Of a stretch of 24,031 bases of DNA, positions 14,575-23,133 are shown one piece after another. Each line of letters starts with the position of its first letter. Position 1 is the first letter of the stretch. The notes beneath the pieces are model-generated. The model ran no database searches, was not told the origin of the DNA, and saw only the letters and a list, made by a program, of their open reading frames with translations. Source of the stretch: a virus; IMG/VR virus record IMGVR_UViG_3300037264_006999, positions 1-24,031 of that record; one strand, given 5' to 3'. A program made the translations under genes and the position numbers.

Positions 14575-16262
14575 TGCCAAGCGTTCCACGTTATGATGCA
14601 CAGGTTCAACCCTCCCCATTGCCAGGGGTTAGAGTTTCTACTGATGCGCCAATAGAAGCATTCGGTGGTGGAGCACCATTGCAAGAAGCAAGCGCAGCCG
14701 CTAGGGGTGCTGGTACAGCGATCAACAAATTCATCGAAGAACAGAAAGCGACAGCTGATGATTTTCAAGTAAAAGACGCCACATCAAGAACGATTCGAAT
14801 GAAAAACAAACTTCTTTGGGACACTAAAACGGGCGCTTATTCTAAAAAAGGGCAAAATGCTTTTGGTGTCATTGACGACTACCTCCCTGAATTTAACAAA
14901 CAGGCCGATGAAATAGAGAAGTCTCTTGGAAATGAAGAGCAAAAAAACTTTTACCGAGAAATTCGATCAAAATACTTAACTGACTTTGACGCTGATTTAC
15001 AGAAACACCTTTTCGGAGAAACAAAAGCCGTCGAAAATACAATAACAGAAACAGGGGTATCTACCGCTCAGGATGATGCGGTGGCTAACTATCAAGACCC
15101 AAAAAGAATTTCAGAGAACATAAACCTTCAAAAATCATTGCTCCTTGATTATGCTCAAAAAAATGGCCTCCCAGCAACTTGGGTAAAAGAAAAAACAGAG
15201 GCTGCAGTGAGTAAAACATATTCCGAGATTATCAAGAGGATGCTGGCCAATGACCAAGATTTAAAAGCCTCTGATTATTATAAAACTATTCCAGGTCAAA
15301 TCATTGGAAACGATGCCATCACTATCGAAAATGCCTTACAAGAGGGGAGTATAAGGGGTGAATCACAAAGGTTGACGGCAGCGATTGCCAGCAAAAGCTT
15401 GACTTTAACTCAATCAATCGAGGAAGCCCGATCAATTAAAAACCCTGCCGTTCAAGATGCAACCATTGATAGGCTTCGGGATTTTTATACCATAAAAAGA
15501 CAGGCAGAAAATGAAGCGCAAGAGTCGATGTTTCAGGATGCCTACAACTTTTCAGATCAAACTGGAAGACGTCCTGCACCCGATAAATGGATTGCGCTTA
15601 AAGATGACCAAAAGAGGGCAATTATGTCCTTGCTTGAGCATAAAATAAAAGGGATTGAGCCAGCAACAAATTGGGAAGTTTATTATGCTTTAAAAAATAT
15701 AGCTGCTAATCCTGAGTCTAGGAATCAGTTTAAAAAAGCAAACTTGTTAATCTCAAGAAGTTCGCTTGGCGATACCGAATTTAAAGAGTTGGTATCGCTA
15801 CAAACGGCCCTTAGAGGCGGAGAGGATAAGAGTGATGAATTAAACGGATACCTCACAGATCACCAGTTAATTGATAATTCATTGGGCCAAGTAGGGATTG
15901 ACACTTCAGACAAAGACAACAAAAAACGGGTGAGTGAATTCAGGAATGATGTCAATCGCGCTTTCTTAAATCAGAAGCTAGCCACCGGGAAAAAAGACCT
16001 TGCTTTACCGGAGAAAGAAAAGATCATCGACAACCTGCTTATTGAAGGGGTAGTCAGGAAAAAATTTAGACCAGACCCCAGAAAAAGAGCTTTTGAACTT
16101 ACAGAAGGAGATACGTTTATAATCAACGTAAAAGACATTCCCAAGCGTGATTACTTGGAAATTCAAGATGTTTTAAGAGCAAGAAATACCCCCATAACAG
16201 ATACCGAGATTTTGAGTTTATATAACTTAAAACTACAAAGGGTACGCAATGTCTCTCAATGA
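14574..16262 (+). CDS. Internal virion protein B (gp15-type position)
   Basis: The 562-residue product is mostly charged and helical with no membrane segment. The start, VPRYDAQVQPSPLPGVRVST, followed by an FGGGAPLQEASAAARG segment, resembles the N-termini of second internal virion proteins in podoviruses. Most of the rest has long helices (for example residues about 85-130 and 330-420). In T7-type ejection such proteins cross the periplasm with the large third protein. The assignment rests mainly on order: after a gp14-type and before a giant internal protein. The last 14 bases overlap the next gene. Confidence 0.7.
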   Translation: MPSVPRYDAQVQPSPLPGVRVSTDAPIEAFGGGAPLQEASAAARGAGTAINKFIEEQKATADDFQVKDATSRTIRMKNKLLWDTKTGAYSKKGQNAFGVIDDYLPEFNKQADEIEKSLGNEEQKNFYREIRSKYLTDFDADLQKHLFGETKAVENTITETGVSTAQDDAVANYQDPKRISENINLQKSLLLDYAQKNGLPATWVKEKTEAAVSKTYSEIIKRMLANDQDLKASDYYKTIPGQIIGNDAITIENALQEGSIRGESQRLTAAIASKSLTLTQSIEEARSIKNPAVQDATIDRLRDFYTIKRQAENEAQESMFQDAYNFSDQTGRRPAPDKWIALKDDQKRAIMSLLEHKIKGIEPATNWEVYYALKNIAANPESRNQFKKANLLISRSSLGDTEFKELVSLQTALRGGEDKSDELNGYLTDHQLIDNSLGQVGIDTSDKDNKKRVSEFRNDVNRAFLNQKLATGKKDLALPEKEKIIDNLLIEGVVRKKFRPDPRKRAFELTEGDTFIINVKDIPKRDYLEIQDVLRARNTPITDTEILSLYNLKLQRVRNVSQ

Positions 16263-19200
16263 ATATGATGAGCTTTTAACTAACAAAGAAAGAGACTTAG
16301 GAGCTGCCTATTCCGTCATCGACGAAATTGCCACAGGGCAAAAACAGGCCCCGACAAACGCATATCCCAATCTGGTTGAGGCATCTCAAGGGGCCAATAA
16401 ACCCTTGCTTGAGCAATCCATGTTTGTTGCATCAAAAAGAGAATCGGATAGATGGGCTTCTGTACTAGATTTATCTAAAAAATCCAATTTGCCGCCTGAA
16501 ATCATTGACAGAAATTTCGACACTATAAACAAGACGCTAAATACTGAATTAGATTACGCATCTATACTAAAAGACCATCCCGGCCTATCAAAATGGCTTC
16601 AAAATCCAGACAACGCAACAATCGCAAAGGATGAACTTGATCCTTTAAAGGCGATTGATAGGCACGCAAATGGCATTATTCTCAGGCAACAAGACTCTCA
16701 ATCAGATGTTTCCAAGGCCTTTCAAACTGGTTGGACGAATTTAAAGACATCTGCCATCCATCTTGCAACTACTTACGGCCTCATCTCCCCTGAACAATCC
16801 GCAGATATCATTGCGGAGCAAAATAAAGTTATCCAGTCCATTATGGAAAGACGCCCGGATTATGTAAAAGAATATGAAAAGGCTTTAGAGGCAGAAGGGC
16901 AAGACGTTGTGAATGCCGGACGTCGATTCGGAGAAAGTTTTTCGGAGATACGGGACGGGCATATTAAACAAGCGATTGAAGACTTCACGGTAGGCGGGCT
17001 ATCTACGGTTGGTGAACTCTTAGATATGGTTAAAGCGGGAACCATTGATAGACCAAGAGGGCTCGCCTATTCAACCATTCAAACCCTTGCCTATGGAATC
17101 CCGGCCCTTGCGACAGGTGCAGTAGGAGCATTGCTTGCGCCTGCTGTTCTGCCCGGCGCAATTGGGGCTGGTGCTGCCGCAGGGATTGGGTTTGCAGCCG
17201 GTGGATTTGTTGGCCAAGTGCCGACTGAGATAGGGGCATGGATTAGTCAACGTTTACAAGAAAAAGGGTTTGATCTAACTAACCCTGACGATATTAAGAA
17301 AGCTTATTCAGACCCAAACTTAATGGCCACAGTCCGGGCAGAGGCCGAACGAAAAGGAATTACAACTGCTTCGGTAGATGCCTTAGCGAATGCCTTCGCG
17401 GGCAGATTACTTGCAAAGCCAGGAACCTCCATTTTATCTAAAATAGGACGAGGCGTCGCAGAGGTTGGGATTCAGGCCACCGGAGAATCAACGAGTGAGC
17501 TTGCAGGACAGGTCGCAGCTAAAAAGGGATTTAAGGGTGTTGATATAGGGGAGGTTATCCAAGAAGGAATCGGAAGCCTTGGCTTTAGTTTCGCTGAAAT
17601 AGGGATAGGAACGCTTTCAAGAACCAGAAGCCTGTTTTCCTCCGACCCTATTATTTCGGTAGTTGAGGTATCAAAGAAAACCGATGAAGCCATTAAAACA
17701 CAGCAAAACCTTGAAGCGTTAAGTAACATATCGGAAGCAGTTAAAGAGGTGAAAACAGTTACAAAGGTTCCTGAAGCGCTAAAATCTTTAATCGACACCA
17801 TAACCGATGAAACCCCACAGAATATCTATTTTCAAACTAAGGATTGGGACGATTATTGGCAATCTCAAAAACTGTCTCCTGCTCAAGCTGCCGCCCAAAT
17901 TATGGGCGATGACGGGAAATCGTATTATCAATCAAAGGTGGAAGGGACTTCTTTTGAAATCCCGTTATCAAACTACATAGATAAAGTTGCAACAACCGAG
18001 CATTTCAATGGACTTCTTGAGACTACCCGGATACAGCCGGACGGGATGACCCTTAAAGAATCTCAAGACTTTTTAAAAGAACTGCCCGCCGTAATGAACG
18101 AAATTGCATCAGAGGCAACAAAGAAGATAGACACACCCGCCATTCAAGAGGCAAGGGCCATAGGGCAAAATATTGCAACTCAATTAGAGTCTGCCGGGTT
18201 TGAAAAGACAACGGCAAGAACCTATTCACGTCTCTATGAGTCTACGTTTAGAACACTTGCAGATAGAACCGGGCTAAGCCCACAGGCGTTATTTGATCGG
18301 TTTAAGCTTCAGATTCAAAGACGGGAGACTGTTGAAAAAGGGCCTCTCCCTATTAAAGAATCAGAACTAAAAAAATCGGTTGAAACGCAAGTTTTGCAAG
18401 AGCTTGAGGCAACACCCATATTTGCTTTTAAGAAACGATTAGGAAATAAATCTGTTTTTATATCCCCTGAAAATTGGAACGATTGGAAGCCAGTGATTGA
18501 TAAAATAGGCCAAACATATTTTACAAAATCAAAAGAAAAGGGAACTAAACTCCACATTGATACCTTTGCTCAAGAGTTTGGAGAGCTATTGATTGGGCGT
18601 GAATTGTCTGACAAAGAACTTTTTGACCTTCTTGATAGGGCTGAAGTTTTTACGCAAGAAAGAATAAAAGAAGAAGTGACCAAACGAATTTCAGATGAAG
18701 ACTCTATCTCCGAATTCTTTCGCAATAAAGACATCCAAAAACTAATTGAAGGAGTTACAGTTGAGCAAATAGACGATATACTTAACAATGAACCCCGAAT
18801 CAAAGAAACGGTTGATTTATTTAATACTATTGAACCAGACTTAAATGTTACACAAGAGGAACTTAAAAATGCCCTTAACCGACTTAGAATATCTATTACT
18901 CACCCTAGTGAAGCACATTCAAGGCCGCTCCAAGAATTCTTCCAAGGAGAAGTAACTCTATTTCAAAATGATAGTAATTTTATCGATGGAAGAAGCTCAT
19001 CAGGCATTACACTATATCATGGAACATCTAAATCTAATTTTTCAGAAATATCAAAAACAGGAATTTTAAACGGCCCCGTTTTTTTAACTCCCAAAAAAGA
19101 AGTCGCAGGCGAATATTCAGGTGACGGAGAAGTTATTGAAGTTAATATCCCAGAAAAAGATATTAAGATTGACCTTGATTTACCAGGAGCGAAATTATTA

Positions 19201-22200
19201 TCAGTAGAAGAAGCAAATGATTATTTAGGAAATCAAGATTGGACTTTAGATACTTACATAGAAAATGGGTATTCAGTCGGCACAGAAAAATCAATATATC
19301 TAAATCAAAATAAAACCCAACTCAACCAAGGAGAAGTAACCCCTAAAGGCGCATTCCGATTCGGAGACTCTGAATTCAACATCGACATTCTGAAAGGCGC
19401 AAACCTTTCAACTTTCCTACACGAAACCGGCCACTTTTACTTCGAAATCCTTGGTCGTCTTGCCCAAGATGAAAATGCCCCGCAACAGATCAAGGATGAT
19501 TACGCTTCCCTTCGTAAATATGTGGATTCCAAAGAATGGGCGACGATCACAAGAGAGCAGCACGAAAAAGTGGCCGAAGCCTTCGAGGTTTACCTTAGAG
19601 AAGGAAAAGCCCCATCCATTAGTCTTCGAAAAGCCTTTGCCAATTTTAGAGCTTGGTTGTTAGGCCTTTATCGCAACATCCAAGGTTTTCCTGTCCTAAC
19701 AAAAGAGGTTAGAGGTGTCTTTGACCGGCTTATTGCAACCGATGAAGAAATCCTGGCAGCCCAGGCAGAGGGGGAAGTCATTCCCATATTCTTAGATGCC
19801 AAAGAAGCGGGGATGACTGATGAACAATTTGAGCTTTACAAACAAGACGTTCAAGAAGTAAGTCTTAAAGCTCAAGAAGAATTCCAGCAACAGGTACTGA
19901 AAGAGCATAACCGGGCTACAAAGAAATGGTGGAAAGACGAAGAAGAAAAAACAAGGGACCAAGTCACAAAAGAGATAAATGACAAGAAAGAATACATCGC
20001 CCTATCGCTCCTTCAAAAAGGAACGATGCCCGATGGAAGCCCTGCCCCTGAAGGCGTAAAAACACCTAAACTAGCCAAGCAAGCCTTAGTCGATGTTTAC
20101 GGGAAAGATATCATCAAAAGCCTGCCTAAAGGCCTGTATTCAAGTGAAGGGGTGGACCAAGACTCCGCAGCAGAACTTTTCGGATTCACAAGTGGTGATG
20201 AACTGGTTAAGGCACTTATCTCCCTTAAAGATAAAAATAAAACAATCGACGGGATCACAAATGCAAGAATGATCGTTGAACATGGGGATATGCTCATTGA
20301 TGGGCGGGCTGCAGAAGTAGCGAGGCTCGCTGTCAATAATGAAGGACGCTCTGCGGTGATGTTAGCGGAACTAAGGGCATTAAGAAAAAGGCAAAAAGAA
20401 GTCGCGCCTATACTAAAAGGCAAAGAAAAGGAAATTCGAGCTGGGCTAGCACAAATTAAAGAAACCGTTCCCAGCCTAAACCTTATCAGGCAAGCAGCAG
20501 AGACAACGATACGAGAAACGAAGGTACGCAATCTCGCCCCATACAAATATTTTGTTGCCTCAAGGCAGGCTTCACGCGAGGTTTTATCGGCCTTCGCAAA
20601 GGGGGATTATAAAACGGCGGCAGACTTCCAAGAAAAAGCCTTATTCTCAAATGAACTTTATAGGGCTGCCGTCAAAGCCAAAACCGAATCAGATAAAATT
20701 GTCACCTATGCCAACTCATTCCTTAAGCCAAAGACGAGGGAGCGAATCGGGAAAGCAGGGAAAAGCTATCTTGATCAAATCGATAGCTTCTTAGATCGAT
20801 TTGATTTTACCCGTGGGTTATCTCTAAGCCGAATTGATAAACGAACCTCATTAGCCGATTGGATTAAGAGCCAGGAAGATCAAGGGCTCGTGCCTGTAAT
20901 TCCTCCCAACCTTAGAAATGAAGCTTTCCGGGAGCATTACAAAAACCTTTCATACGAAGACTTGATCGGCATTAAAGACTCACTCAAAAACATTGAACAT
21001 TTTGCCAGCTTAAAAAACAAACTTCTAACCAGCGTCAAAAAAAGGAACCTGGAAGAAACCGTAGATTACGGTGTTGCGGGAATCATTAAGGAGTCTAAAG
21101 GGAAGAAAAAGCAGCAGATAGAAACAAGATTGCCTTCTCAGGAAGCAAAGAGAGTCGTTACCGGATTTTTGGCGCATAGCCGTAAATTTGATTCTCTAAT
21201 CCGTGAAATGGATGGGTTTAAAGATAATGGCCCGATGTGGGAAATCTTTTCCTTGCCGCAAAACATAGCCGCAGATAAAGAGGTTCAGGCTAATATTGAA
21301 GCCTCTCAAAAACTAGATAAAATATTTTCAACCTATACAAAAACAGAAAGGTTTAACCTTTACCGAAAAAAACACTTCCCGGAAATTCAGGACAGCTTAA
21401 GCAAGACCGCTCAACTTCTAATCGCGCTTAATTGGGGGAATGTGGGTAACCGGACTAAATTTATGGCAGGGAGAAAATTGCGTGATGGGAGAAACTGGGA
21501 TGAGACACAGGTTAAAGCTGTCTTGGACAACCTCACAAAAAAAGACTGGGATTTTGTTGAATCAATATGGCGTTTACTTGAAAGCTATTGGCCGGAAACA
21601 AAAGCGATCAGCGAAAGAGTAAACGGTGTTGCGCCTGAAAAAGTGGAAGCAGCTCCAGTTCAAACAAAATTCGGGATAATTGAAGGTAGTTATTTCCCCC
21701 TTAAATATGACCGTGAATTATCCAGAAAGGTATTTGAAACAGAGATTATAGCCAACCTGGAAGACTCTCTGAGAGGAGGCACAATTCGGGCCACAACCAA
21801 GCACGGGTACAGAGAAGAACGTGTAGAAGGCGTTGAATTGCCGGTACGATTAGACTTTGGCGTCATATTCGAGCATTTATCGGAAGTTATTCACGACCAA
21901 ACCCACTACGAATATCTTTTAGATGCCAATAAACTCTTAAGAAATCAGAGGATGCAAGAAACGATTATCGAGCATTACGGCCTACAGGTTTATCAGGAGC
22001 TAACCAATCTTTTGAAAGACCTTGCTATCGGTAATCGAGGAGCTCAGGAATCTTTTGAAAAATTCACAAACTATCTCAGGAATGGCCTCACAATATCCAT
22101 TCTTGCGTTTAGAGCGACTACAGCCTTAATCCAACCAACTGGATTAACAAACTCTATTTCTAGAGTTGGCCCTAAATGGGTAGCAAAAGGCGTTGAAAAA

Positions 22201-23118
22201 TGGCTTGGGGATACCGCTAAGCTGGAACTCGTAACCAAGATGATTTACGAGAAATCAATCTTTATGAGAAACAGGTGGGCTGCACTTAATCGTGAGATAG
22301 CCGATATAAGAAACAAGGCAAAGGCCAGGGGAATTATTTTAGGCCCTATTGAAGACTCGTACTTTTACTTTATTCAAAAAATGCAGCTAGTTGCCGATAT
22401 CCCTACTTGGCTAGGCGCGTATGAAAAAGCAATGGCAACTTTGCCAAATGATTTTACAGCCCAAGAGAGAGAGGCTCGGGCCGTACATTTAGCAGACCAA
22501 GCGGTAGCAGACGCCCAGGGCGGAGGGAGGTTGAAAGACCTCGCGGGAATTCAAAGAGGAAGCGCTTATAAAAAACTCTTTATAAACTTCTTCTCATTTT
22601 TCAGTTCAACTTACCAGCTAATTGTCGAGGCTGTTAAAAAACGGAAGTTAAGAATCTCGAATTTCTTAAGTCTACAGACGCCCCTTGAAATCGGGCGATT
22701 AGCTGCTGATATGGCGCTACTTGTCTCAATCCCTTCAATGATGGGCACGGCACTTTCAACGGCCATTGCGGGCGGGGATGATGAAGATGAATTTATTAAA
22801 AGGGCCGCCGAAGATCAGGTGTTCTATCTGATGGGGATGATGGTCGGGCTTCGTGAGATCGGAAGCGCAATTCAAGGCTATAGAGGGTATGAAGGCCCCG
22901 CAGGAACGCGCTTTTATAGTGAAGCTGGACGACTGGCAAAACAAGTAATGCAAGGAGAAGTGGACGAGGCTTTACTTCGTTCGCTTAATAAAACTGGCGG
23001 TATCTTGTTCCATTACCCAGCCTCACAGTTAGACGCCACTTTGCGCGGCTTTCTTGCCTACAACGAGGGAAAAACTGATAATCCGGCAGCTATCTTATTC
23101 GGGCCACCAAGAAAATAA
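16249..23118 (+). CDS. Giant internal virion/polyvalent protein with ADP-ribosyltransferase-like and zincin domains
   Basis: The 2289-residue protein sits where T7 gp16 would be. In order: a helical N-terminus; a Gly/Ala-rich hydrophobic segment at about 280-323; a charged region; an ADP-ribosyltransferase-like domain with YHGTS at 923-927, VFLTP at 944-948 and Y956; a zincin metallopeptidase with HETGH at 1058-1062 and a downstream AEAFEVYLREG (E1110 or E1113 as third zinc ligand); long helical regions; and a C-terminal part with FINFFSFFSSTYQL near 2110-2125 and a hydrophobic stretch (about 2145-2170) that resembles the LPD38 type. ART-PolyVal and MPTase-PolyVal domains are known from phage 'polyvalent' proteins thought to act on host targets on entry. 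No lytic transglycosylase motif was seen. Domain calls are by motif only. The start overlaps the previous gene by 14 bases. Confidence 0.8.
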   Translation: MSLNEYDELLTNKERDLGAAYSVIDEIATGQKQAPTNAYPNLVEASQGANKPLLEQSMFVASKRESDRWASVLDLSKKSNLPPEIIDRNFDTINKTLNTELDYASILKDHPGLSKWLQNPDNATIAKDELDPLKAIDRHANGIILRQQDSQSDVSKAFQTGWTNLKTSAIHLATTYGLISPEQSADIIAEQNKVIQSIMERRPDYVKEYEKALEAEGQDVVNAGRRFGESFSEIRDGHIKQAIEDFTVGGLSTVGELLDMVKAGTIDRPRGLAYSTIQTLAYGIPALATGAVGALLAPAVLPGAIGAGAAAGIGFAAGGFVGQVPTEIGAWISQRLQEKGFDLTNPDDIKKAYSDPNLMATVRAEAERKGITTASVDALANAFAGRLLAKPGTSILSKIGRGVAEVGIQATGESTSELAGQVAAKKGFKGVDIGEVIQEGIGSLGFSFAEIGIGTLSRTRSLFSSDPIISVVEVSKKTDEAIKTQQNLEALSNISEAVKEVKTVTKVPEALKSLIDTITDETPQNIYFQTKDWDDYWQSQKLSPAQAAAQIMGDDGKSYYQSKVEGTSFEIPLSNYIDKVATTEHFNGLLETTRIQPDGMTLKESQDFLKELPAVMNEIASEATKKIDTPAIQEARAIGQNIATQLESAGFEKTTARTYSRLYESTFRTLADRTGLSPQALFDRFKLQIQRRETVEKGPLPIKESELKKSVETQVLQELEATPIFAFKKRLGNKSVFISPENWNDWKPVIDKIGQTYFTKSKEKGTKLHIDTFAQEFGELLIGRELSDKELFDLLDRAEVFTQERIKEEVTKRISDEDSISEFFRNKDIQKLIEGVTVEQIDDILNNEPRIKETVDLFNTIEPDLNVTQEELKNALNRLRISITHPSEAHSRPLQEFFQGEVTLFQNDSNFIDGRSSSGITLYHGTSKSNFSEISKTGILNGPVFLTPKKEVAGEYSGDGEVIEVNIPEKDIKIDLDLPGAKLLSVEEANDYLGNQDWTLDTYIENGYSVGTEKSIYLNQNKTQLNQGEVTPKGAFRFGDSEFNIDILKGANLSTFLHETGHFYFEILGRLAQDENAPQQIKDDYASLRKYVDSKEWATITREQHEKVAEAFEVYLREGKAPSISLRKAFANFRAWLLGLYRNIQGFPVLTKEVRGVFDRLIATDEEILAAQAEGEVIPIFLDAKEAGMTDEQFELYKQDVQEVSLKAQEEFQQQVLKEHNRATKKWWKDEEEKTRDQVTKEINDKKEYIALSLLQKGTMPDGSPAPEGVKTPKLAKQALVDVYGKDIIKSLPKGLYSSEGVDQDSAAELFGFTSGDELVKALISLKDKNKTIDGITNARMIVEHGDMLIDGRAAEVARLAVNNEGRSAVMLAELRALRKRQKEVAPILKGKEKEIRAGLAQIKETVPSLNLIRQAAETTIRETKVRNLAPYKYFVASRQASREVLSAFAKGDYKTAADFQEKALFSNELYRAAVKAKTESDKIVTYANSFLKPKTRERIGKAGKSYLDQIDSFLDRFDFTRGLSLSRIDKRTSLADWIKSQEDQGLVPVIPPNLRNEAFREHYKNLSYEDLIGIKDSLKNIEHFASLKNKLLTSVKKRNLEETVDYGVAGIIKESKGKKKQQIETRLPSQEAKRVVTGFLAHSRKFDSLIREMDGFKDNGPMWEIFSLPQNIAADKEVQANIEASQKLDKIFSTYTKTERFNLYRKKHFPEIQDSLSKTAQLLIALNWGNVGNRTKFMAGRKLRDGRNWDETQVKAVLDNLTKKDWDFVESIWRLLESYWPETKAISERVNGVAPEKVEAAPVQTKFGIIEGSYFPLKYDRELSRKVFETEIIANLEDSLRGGTIRATTKHGYREERVEGVELPVRLDFGVIFEHLSEVIHDQTHYEYLLDANKLLRNQRMQETIIEHYGLQVYQELTNLLKDLAIGNRGAQESFEKFTNYLRNGLTISILAFRATTALIQPTGLTNSISRVGPKWVAKGVEKWLGDTAKLELVTKMIYEKSIFMRNRWAALNREIADIRNKAKARGIILGPIEDSYFYFIQKMQLVADIPTWLGAYEKAMATLPNDFTAQEREARAVHLADQAVADAQGGGRLKDLAGIQRGSAYKKLFINFFSFFSSTYQLIVEAVKKRKLRISNFLSLQTPLEIGRLAADMALLVSIPSMMGTALSTAIAGGDDEDEFIKRAAEDQVFYLMGMMVGLREIGSAIQGYRGYEGPAGTRFYSEAGRLAKQVMQGEVDEALLRSLNKTGGILFHYPASQLDATLRGFLAYNEGKTDNPAAILFGPPRK
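18942..19340 (+). repeat. Exact 15-bp direct repeats flanking the ART-like domain
   Basis: CCAAGGAGAAGTAAC occurs at 18942-18956 and again at 19326-19340. The copies are 384 bp apart (128 codons), in the same codon phase, and encode QGEVT in both. The ADP-ribosyltransferase-like domain lies exactly between them. Recombination between the copies would delete it and leave the reading frame whole. Confidence 0.85.
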
Positions 23119-23133
23119 GGAAAGGAGTAAATC

